From: Salinisphaeraceae bacterium
GTDB taxonomy: Bacteria; Pseudomonadota; Gammaproteobacteria; Nevskiales; Salinisphaeraceae
Direction: 5' to 3'
NCBI GenBank assembly: GCA_002683405.1
Contig: NYTH01000009.1
Location: 1-64,000, forward strand
Length of the DNA: 64,000 bases
Shown here: positions 54,285 through 62,681 of the stretch, piece after piece
Layout of the letters: each line of letters opens with the position of its first letter
How positions within the stretch are numbered: position 1 is the stretch's first letter
Translations under genes and position numbers: made by a program
The notes under the pieces: generated by a model
Seen by the model: the letters and a program-made list of their open reading frames with translations, nothing else
What the model was told of the DNA's origin: nothing
Database searches by the model: none

Positions 54285-56482
54285 ATGGGGTCCCGATCAA
54301 ATTTCCTGCGCGGGCCGTTGGTGGCCGGTGCATTCGTGGCGCTGGCCTTGCCCGGCGCCGTTGCGGCCGCTGAGCCGGCCGACGACGTGAACCAGTCCGG
54401 CGGCGAGCCGCTGCAGTTGGCGGCAAAGCGGGACGGCAAGGTCGAGAAGCTCGCCCCGATTGCCGTGACCGGCACGCCCATCCCGGGTGATCCGCTGCTG
54501 CAGGCGGCGGATGTAGATGTGGTGCAGACGCCCGAAAAGGAGCGCGTCGAGCTCACCAGCCTGGGTGAGTCGCTGGATCAATTGGCCGGCGTGAACAACA
54601 TCGCCACCGGTAACCAGACGGGCAAGCCGGTGATTCGCGGCCTGTCCGGCGAGCGGGTCAAGGTGCTGACCGACGGCATCGGCGTGGATCACCAGCAGTT
54701 TGGCGTACGTCATATGCCCACCATCGATCCTTTCCTGGCCGGGCGCCTGGAAGTGGTGCGCGGCGCCAACAGTGTGCTGTATGGCTCCAGCGCGCTGGGC
54801 GGGGCGGTGAACGTACTGGCGCCGCCAGTGCCGTTCGATTCGCCGCTGACGGGCGAGTTTCTGACCCGCTACTCCGGCAACAACGAGCAGTGGGACACGG
54901 GGATCAAGGCCGGGGCCGGGTCGGAACATTTTGGCTTCAACGCCGGTCTGATTCGCCGCTCGGCGGAGAACATCGAAACGCCGGACGAGCCTGCCTTCTT
55001 CCCGCCGCCGCCCAGCGACCCGGCCAACCGCGACGCGCCGGCCTATACCGGTGAGCTCGGATTCACCGACTTCGAGCAGATCAACGGCCAGCTTGCAGGC
55101 GGCTGGAAAAGCGACGCCTACGGCACCTGGACCGCGCGCTATACCCGCTGGGACGATGAGCACAATTTTCTGCTGCCGCCGCCCGCGGGCATGCTGCCGC
55201 CGCCGGCCGGCGAGGAGGGCATCGGGCAGTACATCGAAAACGACCAGCTGCAGTTGACAGGTGACGTGGCCGGCGAGGGCATTCGCTGGAAGCCCACCCT
55301 GCTGTGGCAGAACAACCGGCGACGCTCGAACGCGGCCGGCAATGCGCGCCAGCGCGGCTTCGACGGCGAAATCGATATCGAATTCGATCAGTACACCGCG
55401 CGGCTGGAAGGGCTGCATGGCCCGGTGCTGGGCCTGGACGGCGGCACGGTCGGCGTGGAGTACGTCACCAAGGATCAGGTCTCGCGCGGCAACACCCAGC
55501 TCTCACCGGGGGCGATGTGGACAACCTCGCGGTGTTTGCCTTCGAAGAGAAGGGCTTCGGTCCGCTGCTGCTGCAGGCCGGTTTGCGCTATGACTATCGC
55601 GAAGTCGAGGGTCGGGCCTCCAAGACCGAAAACCCGTCGGCAGACGTGGTCAACGCGCAGGGCAACGACTACAGCGTATTCACCGGATCGCTCGGCGGCT
55701 CGCTGCGTCTGAGCGAGTCGATGGCGCTGGCCGCCAACGTCAGCCGCGGTTTTCGCGCGCCCACGCTGTTCGAGTTGTACGTCTCGGGCGTGCACGGCGG
55801 CGTGGCCGCCATACAGCAGGGGAATCCGGATCTGGAGGAGGAAACCTCCATCAATACCGATATCTCTCTGCGCTGGGCCACAGGCGACAGCCGGTTCAAG
55901 CTGACCGGCTACCGCAACGTCATCGACGACTACATCTTCACCCGGGATACCGGCAATATGATGAATGGCCTGCCGGTATTCGTGTTCGACCAGGGCAAGG
56001 CCCAGCTGACCGGGGTAGAGCTGTCGGTAAACCACCAGGTGACCGACTGGCTGGCGGTCAACGCCGCGGCCGAAGCGGTCAACGGCGAACTGCGCGGCTC
56101 CGGTGACGAACTGCCGCTGCTGCCGGCGGACAACGTGCGGGCCGGTGTCGTGCTGGACCAGCCGCGCCTCGGGGCGCTCGACCAGCCCTATCTGACGGCC
56201 GACGTGCGCTACGTCGCCAGCAAGGACGCCGCGCCCGGCGAACCCTTCTCGCAGTTCGACGGCGCGCCATTCGGCACGGCCTCCACCAGCAGCTACACGC
56301 GTGTGGACATCGGCGGCGGCTTCGCCCTGGATGTGCAGGGCCGGGTCGTCAACCTGGACCTGGCGGTGACCAACCTCTTCGACGAGGACTACCGCGACTT
56401 CCTGGATACGTACAAGGGTTATGCGCTCTCGCCCGGGCGGGATATCCGGCTGACGCTGCGCTCGGCGTTCGGAGGCGAGTAA
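54285..56482 (+). pseudogene. znuD: TonB-dependent zinc receptor (ZnuD-like), frameshifted
   Basis: Two overlapping frames together encode one TonB-dependent receptor of about 732 residues. The first frame (54285 onward) has a signal peptide, TonB box (IAVTGTP), plug with RGLSGERVKVLTDGIGVDHQQ and SSALGGAVNVL, and barrel start. After QLSPG (near 55512) it goes out of phase. The second frame continues GDVDNLAVFAFEEKGFG and ends YALSPGRDIRLTLRSAF. The break lies at a G5 run (55508-55512); one more G would restore a continuous protein. The plug resembles ZnuD. The start has a strong GGAGGTGA site. It may be a sequencing error, a real mutation or a phase-variable tract. Confidence 0.8.
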
Positions 56483-56490
56483 TGCGTGGC

Positions 56491-56985
56491 TCAGGCGTCG
56501 TCGGCGCAGCCCCCGCACAAACCGCTGATCTCCACGGTTTCCTGATCGACCGCGAAGCCGGCGCGCTTTGCGGCGCGGCCAATGGCCTTGCCGACGCCCG
56601 TGCCGGGCAGCTCGGCCACCCGGTCGCAGCCCCGGCAGATGAGGAACATCGGGCTGCCCGCGACGTGTCGGGCATCGCAGCCGACATAGGCGTTCAGCGA
56701 CTCGATGCGGTGAATCAGACCGGCGTCGAGCAGGAAGTCGAGCGCGCGGTAGACCGTGGGCGGGGCGGTGCTGAAAGGCTCGCCGCGTATGGCCTCCAGC
56801 AGATCGTAGGCCTTGCTGGGCTGGTGGTTGGTCCAGATCAGCTCCAGCACCCGGCGGCGGATGGGGGTCAGCCGGAGGTCGCGGTCGGCACAGACCTGCT
56901 CGGCGTGCGCTACGGCCTGACGCACGCAGCGGTCGTGATCATGGCTGGGCGCAGGAAAGGCCCCGTTTTGCATAGGCTCTGGCAT
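56491..56985 (-). CDS. zur: Zur: Fur-family zinc-uptake regulator
   Basis: About 164 residues. The winged helix includes RLTPIRRRVLELIWTNHQPSKAYDLLEAI and TVYRALDFLLDAGLIHRIES. Fur-family structural zinc cysteines are present as CRGC and CGGC, and CDARH lies in the dimer/metal region. The shortened C-terminus and the Zur-like palindromes nearby support Zur over Fur. ATG 56985 is used; ATG 56973 is possible. It is divergent from the ABC transporter operon with a Zur-like box between, so it may control itself. Confidence 0.87.
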   Translation of the reverse strand: MPEPMQNGAFPAPSHDHDRCVRQAVAHAEQVCADRDLRLTPIRRRVLELIWTNHQPSKAYDLLEAIRGEPFSTAPPTVYRALDFLLDAGLIHRIESLNAYVGCDARHVAGSPMFLICRGCDRVAELPGTGVGKAIGRAAKRAGFAVDQETVEISGLCGGCADDA

Positions 56986-57007
56986 CGATGTCGTCCGCGT
57001 GATCGGC

Positions 57008-57029
57008 GCGCGTTATATTATTACATTCC
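57008..57029. promoter_or_regulatory. Zur-like box between zur and the ABC transporter operon
   Basis: The core at 57012-57024 (GTTATATTATTAC) matches GTTATANTATAAC at 12 of 13 positions. It lies 22 bp from the zur start and about 16 bp upstream of the ATPase ATG. It could block both promoters under zinc sufficiency. Confidence 0.75.
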
Positions 57030-57044
57030 GTCCGGGTCGATATC

Positions 57045-57692
57045 ATGCTGCGACTGACCAACCTGAATCACGACTACGATGGCCACCGCGTGCTGGGGCT
57101 CAAGTCGTTTACGCTCAATCAGGGGGAACAGGCGCTGATCCTGGGGCCGTCGGGCAGCGGCAAGTCTACACTGCTGCATCTGGCGGCCGGCGTGCTGCGG
57201 CCAAGCGGCGGCGAGGTAGTGGTTTGCGGACAGTCGCTGGGCGGCCTGCCGGAGGCTGCACTGGATCGCTTTCGCGGCCGTCACATCGGCCTCGTTTACC
57301 AGCGCTTTCACCTGCTTGGCGCGCTCACCGCGGCGGCCAACCTGGCGCTGGCGCAATACATGGCGGGGCTGCCTGCGGATTCGGCGGCCGTCTCACGCGC
57401 GCTGTCGGCCGTGGGGCTCCAGGACAAGGCGCAGGCCTATCCCCATCAGCTCAGCCAGGGTCAGCAGCAGCGCGTCGCCATTGCCCGTGCGCTGGTGAAC
57501 GGGCCGCGGCTGATCCTGGCCGACGAACCCACGGCCAGCCTGGACGATGCCAACGCCGAACAGGTCCTCGACCTGCTGATCGCCCAGGCGGCCTCGCGTG
57601 ACGCCACCCTGCTGATCGCCACGCATGATGCCCGGGTATCCATGCGGATCGAGCGCTGTCTGGAGCTGAATGCGCGGGGCATGCCGGCATGA
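57045..57692 (+). CDS. ABC transporter ATP-binding protein (MacB/LolD type)
   Basis: A 215-residue ATPase. Walker A is GPSGSGKST near residue 33, the ABC signature LSQGQQQRVAIARAL is near residue 134, and Walker B LILADEPTASLDD is near 157. The LolD/MacB-like sequence fits its partner, an FtsX-type permease, and the permease start overlaps it by ATGA. In Pseudomonas a similar Zur-controlled operon (ATPase, permease, DUF3299 protein) is known, here also next to zur. Confidence 0.88.
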   Translation: MLRLTNLNHDYDGHRVLGLKSFTLNQGEQALILGPSGSGKSTLLHLAAGVLRPSGGEVVVCGQSLGGLPEAALDRFRGRHIGLVYQRFHLLGALTAAANLALAQYMAGLPADSAAVSRALSAVGLQDKAQAYPHQLSQGQQQRVAIARALVNGPRLILADEPTASLDDANAEQVLDLLIAQAASRDATLLIATHDARVSMRIERCLELNARGMPA

Positions 57693-59146
57693 ATCTGTTC
57701 AGTCTCAGCCTGGCCTACCTGCGCACCCAGCGGTTGACCGCGGCGCTGAACGTGCTGCTGCTGGCGCTGGGCGTGGCCAGCATCACGGTCCTGTTGCTGC
57801 TCAGCGATCAATTGCAGGGCAACCTGGAGCGCGACGCCGACGGCTTTGATCTGGTGGTCGGCGCCAAGGGCTCGCCGGTGCAGCTGATTCTGTCCAGCGT
57901 CTATCACGTGGATATCCCCACCGGGAATATTGATCTGGAAGCGGCCCGCAGCTGGGCGCGGCACCGGCTGGTCTCGGAGGCCATTCCGCTGGCACTGGGC
58001 GACGGCTTTCGCGGCTTTCGCATCGTGGGTACCGAGCACGGGTATCCGGAAAGCTATGGCGCCGTGGTGGCCGAGGGCCGGTTGTGGCAGGCGTCGCTGG
58101 AAGCGGTGCTGGGTGCGCGTGTGGCGCAGCAGACCGGGCTGGCGCCGGGCGACAGCTTCGTCGGTGCACACGGGCTGGCGCCCGGCGGGCATGGGCATGA
58201 CGATAATCCCTACAAGGTGGTCGGCATCCTGGAGCCCACCGACACCGTGCTGGACCGGCTGATACTCACCGATGTGCGCAGTGTCTGGCAGCTGCACGGC
58301 ACGGACCACGCGCATCACGATGAGGCTGCTCACGCGGAGCATGGTGATCACGCGAGTCACGATGACCACGAGCATCACGACGGCCATGCCGAACACGCCG
58401 AGCACGAGGCAGGTCATGAAGCGCAGGATGACCACGAGCGCCACGACGATCATGCAGAGCATGATGAGCACGGCCATCACGAGGCTCACCAGGCCCATGA
58501 TCAAGAACATCACGAGGATTCGCCTGTCGGCCATGGGCATGAAGACCACGCGCCGGGCGCGGAACTGCCGTCGATACTCGCCCCGGAATTCGATCCGGCC
58601 GGCCGGCAGATTACCGCGCTGCTGCTCAAGTCCGAATCGCTCACCGCGGGCACCACGCTGCCGCGGCTGATCAACAGCGCATCGAACCTGCAGGCCGCCG
58701 CGCCCGTGACCGAGGTCACCCGGCTGCTGCGGCTGATCGGCTTCGGACTGGACACGCTGCGGGCCTTTGCCGGTATGGTCATTCTGGCTGCCGCGCTCAG
58801 CGTGTTCGTGGCCCTGTACAACGCCCTGCAGGCCCGCCGGTTTGATCTCGCCGTCATGCGCTCGCTGGGCGCGTCGCGCGGGCTTTTGCTGCGGCATATT
58901 CTGCTGGAAGGGCAGGTACTGGCCCTGGCCGGCGTTCTGCTGGGCCTGCTTCTGGGCCATCTCGTGACCGAAGGAATTGGACTATGGTTAAGCAACGCGC
59001 AACTACTGCGGCTGACCGGCTGGACCTGGCTGCCGGCCGAGGGCTATCTGGTTCTGCTGGGCGCAGGGGTCGGGCTGGCCGCGGCCCTGCTGCCGGCCGT
59101 GGGCGCCTACCGCACCGACATCGCTCGCACGCTGGCGCGGTCATGA
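57689..59146 (+). CDS. FtsX/MacB-type permease with a large His-rich loop
   Basis: A 485-residue MacB-type permease: one N-terminal helix, a long periplasmic domain, then three helices near the C-terminus (including LLRHILLEGQVLALAGVLLGLLLGHL). The periplasmic part carries an extraordinary His/Asp/Glu-rich insert at about residues 202-287, with about 29 histidines in roughly 86 residues. Such a region is likely a zinc (or other metal) buffer or sensor. The start overlaps the ATPase stop by ATGA; the stop overlaps the DUF3299 gene by ATGA. Confidence 0.88.
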   Translation: MNLFSLSLAYLRTQRLTAALNVLLLALGVASITVLLLLSDQLQGNLERDADGFDLVVGAKGSPVQLILSSVYHVDIPTGNIDLEAARSWARHRLVSEAIPLALGDGFRGFRIVGTEHGYPESYGAVVAEGRLWQASLEAVLGARVAQQTGLAPGDSFVGAHGLAPGGHGHDDNPYKVVGILEPTDTVLDRLILTDVRSVWQLHGTDHAHHDEAAHAEHGDHASHDDHEHHDGHAEHAEHEAGHEAQDDHERHDDHAEHDEHGHHEAHQAHDQEHHEDSPVGHGHEDHAPGAELPSILAPEFDPAGRQITALLLKSESLTAGTTLPRLINSASNLQAAAPVTEVTRLLRLIGFGLDTLRAFAGMVILAAALSVFVALYNALQARRFDLAVMRSLGASRGLLLRHILLEGQVLALAGVLLGLLLGHLVTEGIGLWLSNAQLLRLTGWTWLPAEGYLVLLGAGVGLAAALLPAVGAYRTDIARTLARS

Positions 59147-59919
59147 AACACGCGGCCGCTGTGGTCGCCCTGCTGATGGCCGCGATCAGCCCGGTGTTTG
59201 CGGCCGAGCCGGCCGAGGTGGAAATTCTCTGGGAGGCGCTGGCGCCGGGCGGCGGCCCGCCGACCATCCCGGCCGTGCGCGGTGATCTGGTCTATCTGGC
59301 CGCCACGGTACGCGACGCCGAGGGCGAGCCGCTCAGCGGCGTGGAATTGAGCGTCTCATCGAAAAACGGCAATCGCCTGGCCGGCCCGAACCCCGTGAGC
59401 CAGGAAGGCGGCTACGCGGAATTCCAGCTTTCCGCCAGTCAGCCCGGGCTGGACAGCATTACCGTGACTGCCGGACAGGCCAGTGACGAGATTCGCCTGG
59501 ACGTCGGCGAGCCGGAGGGGCTCAAGGCGCTCACCGAGGGCGAGCTGGCCGGCATCAAGGGCGTTACCGATTGGCCCATGCTCATGCGAACCTCGGTGGA
59601 ATACGACGCGGATTACAAGCTGTCCGCCACCGTCGACCCGGCCGTGAAAAAGCTGGTCGGCAAGACCGTGCGCCTGGCCGGCTTCATGATGCCGCTGGGA
59701 ATGAGTGAAAAGCAGGAGCGCTTCATCCTTGCCGCCAATCCCCCCACCTGCTTTTTCCACCTGCCGGGCGGACCGACCACGGTGGCCGCCATCGAAATGA
59801 AGAAGGGCATCGATCTGACATGGGAGCCGATGGTCGTGGAGGGCAGGCTGAAAACCAAGACGCAGACCGATGACGGGGTGATATACCGGCTTCGTGATGC
59901 GCGGGTAGTCGAGCCCTGA
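59143..59919 (+). CDS. Secreted Ig-like plus DUF3299 protein
   Basis: About 258 residues from ATG 59143, overlapping the permease stop. A signal peptide (ending SPVFA) is followed by an Ig-like (Big_1-type) beta domain of about residues 30-125 and a C-terminal DUF3299 domain with VRLAGFMMPLGM and PPTCFFHLPGGP. DUF3299 proteins often occur with this ABC transporter in Zur regulons. They have been suggested to help metal handling in the periplasm, but no activity is established. Confidence 0.82.
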   Translation: MKHAAAVVALLMAAISPVFAAEPAEVEILWEALAPGGGPPTIPAVRGDLVYLAATVRDAEGEPLSGVELSVSSKNGNRLAGPNPVSQEGGYAEFQLSASQPGLDSITVTAGQASDEIRLDVGEPEGLKALTEGELAGIKGVTDWPMLMRTSVEYDADYKLSATVDPAVKKLVGKTVRLAGFMMPLGMSEKQERFILAANPPTCFFHLPGGPTTVAAIEMKKGIDLTWEPMVVEGRLKTKTQTDDGVIYRLRDARVVEP

Positions 59920-59938
59920 TGCAGGCAGCGCGGGCCAC

Positions 59939-60352
59939 CTACCCGCGAATATGCTTTTCGCGGCGCTCGTGCGCTTCCTGCGCTGCGATACACAATGTGG
60001 CCACCGGGCGAATGTCCAGTCGATCCAGCCCGATCGGCTCGCCGGTCTCCTCGCAGTAGCCATACTGGCCCGTACGGATTCGTTCCAGCGCCTGATCGAT
60101 CTTGCGAAGCAGTTTGCGTTGCCGGTCCCGGGCTCTGAGTTCCAGCGTCTGGGCGGACTCGCGCAGGGCCCGATCCCCCTCGTCTCCGCCCTGAAAATGA
60201 CTGCCGTGACGCAGGCCTTCAATGGTGGTTTGAGTGGCTTGGAGAATATCCTGCCTCCAGTCCAGAAGCCTGCGGCGAAAATATTCCCGCTGCGCGACGT
60301 TCAAGTATGGCCCGCGGGGCGGCGTGGTGGCTGTCTTGCGCATGCTTGTCAT
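59939..60352 (-). CDS. dksA: DksA2-like zinc-independent transcription factor
   Basis: About 137 residues from ATG 60352; the frame is open to 60424 but this crosses the Zur-like box. The DksA coiled-coil (YFRRRLLDWRQDILQATQTT) and the zinc-finger region are clear. The finger reads CEETGEPIGLDRLDIRPVATLCIAAQ: the second and fourth cysteines are Thr and Ala. This CxxT-x17-CxxA pattern is the mark of P. aeruginosa DksA2, which works without zinc. The divergent Zur-like box implies induction in zinc starvation, when normal DksA loses metal. Confidence 0.9.
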   Translation of the reverse strand: MTSMRKTATTPPRGPYLNVAQREYFRRRLLDWRQDILQATQTTIEGLRHGSHFQGGDEGDRALRESAQTLELRARDRQRKLLRKIDQALERIRTGQYGYCEETGEPIGLDRLDIRPVATLCIAAQEAHERREKHIRG

Positions 60353-60398
60353 TCGTGACGGTGGATCCGAAGCGAGGAGAAGCGTTTCAATCAAATAA

Positions 60399-60420
60399 GT
60401 AATGTTATAAAGTAACAAAA
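60399..60420. promoter_or_regulatory. Zur-like box between dksA2 and the COG0523 GTPase gene
   Basis: The core at 60404-60416 (GTTATAAAGTAAC) matches GTTATANTATAAC at 11 of 13 positions. It stands in the divergent region of two genes that are both typical Zur targets, 31 bp from the GTPase ATG. Confidence 0.65.
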
Positions 60421-60450
60421 CCATATGATGCGCAATCCTGGAGATTCAAC

Positions 60451-61650
60451 ATGGCCCTGCCCGTAACCGTCCTGTCAGGCTTTCTGGGCGCCGGTAAGAC
60501 GACAACGCTCAATCACATCCTGAACAATCGCGATGGCCGGCGCGTGGCGGTGATCGTGAACGACATGTCGGAAGTGAACATCGACGCGGATCTGGTCGAC
60601 CGGGAAGTCACGCTGAACCGCGCGGACGAGAAGCTGGTGGAAATGTCCAACGGCTGCATCTGCTGCACCCTTCGAGAAGATCTGCTGGTGGAGGTCTCCC
60701 GCTTGGCCGGCGAGGGTCGTTTCGACGCGCTGGTCATCGAATCCACCGGTATTTCCGAGCCCCTCCCGGTGGCGGAGACATTCACCTTCAGGGACGAACA
60801 AGGGGTCAGCCTGTCGGACGTTGCCCGGCTCGACACCATGGTCACCGTCGTGGATGCCGTGAACTTTCCGGTAGACCTTGAAGCCGCAGAGGATCTGGCG
60901 GAGCGTGGCGAGAGCCTGGGGCCGGAAGACGAGCGAACCGTCGCCGATCTGCTGATCGATCAGGTCGAGTTTGCCGACGTCATCGTGCTGAACAAGGCCG
61001 ATCTGGTCAGTGACGCCGAACTGGAGCGGCTGACCCGCGTATTGCAGCAGCTGAACCGCCATGCCGAAGTGATTCACGCCTCCTTCGGGCGCATTCCGCT
61101 GGAGAGCGTTGTCGACAGCGGTCGCTTCTCGTTCGAGCGAGCCGCCACCGCGCCGGGATGGCTCAAGGAACTCCGGGGCGAGCACCGGCCGGAGACCGAA
61201 GAGTACGGTATCGGCAGTTTCGTCTACCGCGCGCGTCGCCCGTTTCATCCCCAGCGGTTCCGGGATGTGCTCAATGCCGGTGGATGGCCGGGCACGCTGC
61301 TTCGGTCCAAGGGTTTTTTCTGGCTGGCCACGCGCTTTAACCTCGCGGGCCAGTGGTCGCAGGCAGGGGGCATCACCCGTCTGGGGGTCGCGGGCTACTG
61401 GTGGTCGGCCATCCCTGAAGAGCGCTGGCCCGAGGACGCCGACTACCGCAGGCGTATCGAGCAGCACTGCGACGGGGCCTTCGGTGACCGGCGCCAGGAG
61501 TTGGTGTTCATCGGGCAGGGGCTGAGTGAGCCGGTGATGCGCGCCAAATTCGATGCGGCTCTGCTTACCGATGAGGAACTGGCAGCCGGGCCCGAAGTCT
61601 GGGCCACTTTTCAGGACCCCTTCCCCGACTGGACCACGGCCGCAGCATAG
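60451..61650 (+). CDS. zigA: COG0523 G3E-family GTPase, likely zinc metallochaperone ZigA-like
   Basis: A 399-residue G3E GTPase. The P-loop is [13 protein letters not shown] near residue 11, the metal-site CICC motif is near residue 72 ([11 protein letters not shown]), the Walker-B-like ESTGISEP is near residue 100, and the base-recognition NKAD is near 189. The CobW C-terminal domain contains RPFHPQRF. Zur-regulated members are thought to supply zinc to essential proteins in starvation. A strong GGAG site and the Zur-like box upstream fit this. The alternative, a role in another metal pathway, is less likely. Confidence 0.88.
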   Translation: MALPVTVLSGFLGAGKTTTLNHILNNRDGRRVAVIVNDMSEVNIDADLVDREVTLNRADEKLVEMSNGCICCTLREDLLVEVSRLAGEGRFDALVIESTGISEPLPVAETFTFRDEQGVSLSDVARLDTMVTVVDAVNFPVDLEAAEDLAERGESLGPEDERTVADLLIDQVEFADVIVLNKADLVSDAELERLTRVLQQLNRHAEVIHASFGRIPLESVVDSGRFSFERAATAPGWLKELRGEHRPETEEYGIGSFVYRARRPFHPQRFRDVLNAGGWPGTLLRSKGFFWLATRFNLAGQWSQAGGITRLGVAGYWWSAIPEERWPEDADYRRRIEQHCDGAFGDRRQELVFIGQGLSEPVMRAKFDAALLTDEELAAGPEVWATFQDPFPDWTTAAA

Positions 61651-61656
61651 TCGCCG

Positions 61657-61683
61657 TCCGGCAAGGCTCCGGGGCGTGCCGGA
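61657..61683. terminator. Weak candidate terminator hairpin after the GTPase gene
   Basis: A perfect 7-bp inverted repeat TCCGGCA/TGCCGGA with a 13-base loop lies between convergent genes. No T-tract follows on either side, so the call is weak. Confidence 0.3.
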
Positions 61684-61700
61684 TCAAGCAGCGCGGTCAG

Positions 61701-62345
61701 TCACGATTGCTGCGCCGCCTGCTGGCGGAGCGCGCCCACCAGAATCGACTGGCAGCTTGCCACCACGCTGTCTTCCGATTGCCGGTAGCCGTTCATGGCC
61801 CAGGCGCCGGCGGCGTAGATCATGGCGCCCACCAGCGACTGGCCGAACAGGGCGGCATCTTCGGGGGTGTGGGACAGCGCCACGTCCGGCGGCACGGTGG
61901 CCGTCATCAATCGCTCGGCGAATTCGGCTGTCGTACGCATGTACAGCTTCGTGACTTCATCGCTCACGCCCAGAATTTCCGACATCAGGATGCGGGCGTT
62001 GCGCGGATCGCGCATGAAGCGCAGGAAGGTCCGCAGCCCGGCTTCGCTGCGCGCTTCCAGCGTAGGCTCGGCGGCCGCTTCCGCAGCATCCAGTGCCTGC
62101 TTGAGCTGCTGGCTCACCCGGCTGTAGACCGCGATCAGCAGGCCCTCGGTGTTGCCGAATAACTGATAGAAGTAGCGGTCGGTAAAGCCGGCTTCCCGGC
62201 ACACGGCGCGCACCGTGGCGGCCCGGTAGCCTTCCGTGCCGATCAGCTCGAAGCCGGCGTCGATGAAAGCTTCGCGACGCTCGGCGGTCCGCTGCGCCTG
62301 CGATTGGCCGCCGTAGACGCGGCTGGGTTCGGTTTTCTGGTTCAT
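61701..62345 (-). CDS. TetR-family transcriptional regulator
   Basis: About 214 residues. The N-terminal helix-turn-helix is visible in RREAFIDAGFELIGTEGYRAATVRAVCREAGFTDRYFYQLFGNTEG. The C-terminal ligand domain is not specific. The gene is divergent from the SDR/monooxygenase pair, and a large inverted repeat in the intergenic region is a likely operator. It would repress that pair until an inducer such as a ketone or other substrate is bound. Confidence 0.87.
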   Translation of the reverse strand: MNQKTEPSRVYGGQSQAQRTAERREAFIDAGFELIGTEGYRAATVRAVCREAGFTDRYFYQLFGNTEGLLIAVYSRVSQQLKQALDAAEAAAEPTLEARSEAGLRTFLRFMRDPRNARILMSEILGVSDEVTKLYMRTTAEFAERLMTATVPPDVALSHTPEDAALFGQSLVGAMIYAAGAWAMNGYRQSEDSVVASCQSILVGALRQQAAQQS

Positions 62346-62387
62346 GGTTTCGCCGTGCTCCGGACGCTGCCCGGATGGTGGCTGCCT

Positions 62388-62611
62388 GCCGGATTACGCG
62401 CTGCGCGCTTCATCCGGCCTAGGAGCTGGCCGGCGTAGACCGATTTCGATGCGGGTTTCTGGGTCATGCTGGCGACGTCTCCTGATCGATGGCGGCTCAC
62501 GCCCGGTTACCCCGTTCCCGTAGGCCGGATGCAGCGAAGCGAAATCCGGCTTTGCCTGGCTGGGGGCTGCCGCTTGCCGGATTGCGCGCTGCGCGCTTCA
62601 TCCGGTCTACG
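62388..62611. repeat. Three REP-like palindromic repeats
   Basis: Three related elements at 62388-62422, 62520-62550 and 62576-62611 share the pattern GCCGGAT...GCGCGCTGCGCGC...ATCCGGC/T. The middle copy is in the reverse orientation with GCAGCGAAGCGAA in its centre. Each has inverted CCGGAT/ATCCGG ends. Such repeats resemble the REP elements common in gammaproteobacterial intergenic DNA. They account for most of the 336-bp gap between the TetR and SDR genes. Confidence 0.7.
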
Positions 62612-62618
62612 TCTATTA

Positions 62619-62667
62619 TTTGACGACATGCGTCCTCAAATGTAAAGTGAGGACAACTGTCATCAAA
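62619..62667 (+). promoter_or_regulatory. Large inverted-repeat operator with embedded promoter for the SDR/monooxygenase operon
   Basis: Arms 62619-62638 (TTTGACGACATGCGTCCTCA) and 62648-62667 match as reverse complements at 16 of 20 positions around a 9-base centre; the inner GTCCTCA/TGAGGAC is perfect. A promoter is embedded: TTGACG (62620-62625), 17 bp, TAAAGT (62643-62648). A TetR dimer pair bound here would block transcription. Confidence 0.65.
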
Positions 62668-62681
62668 TGGACGCTTATTCG

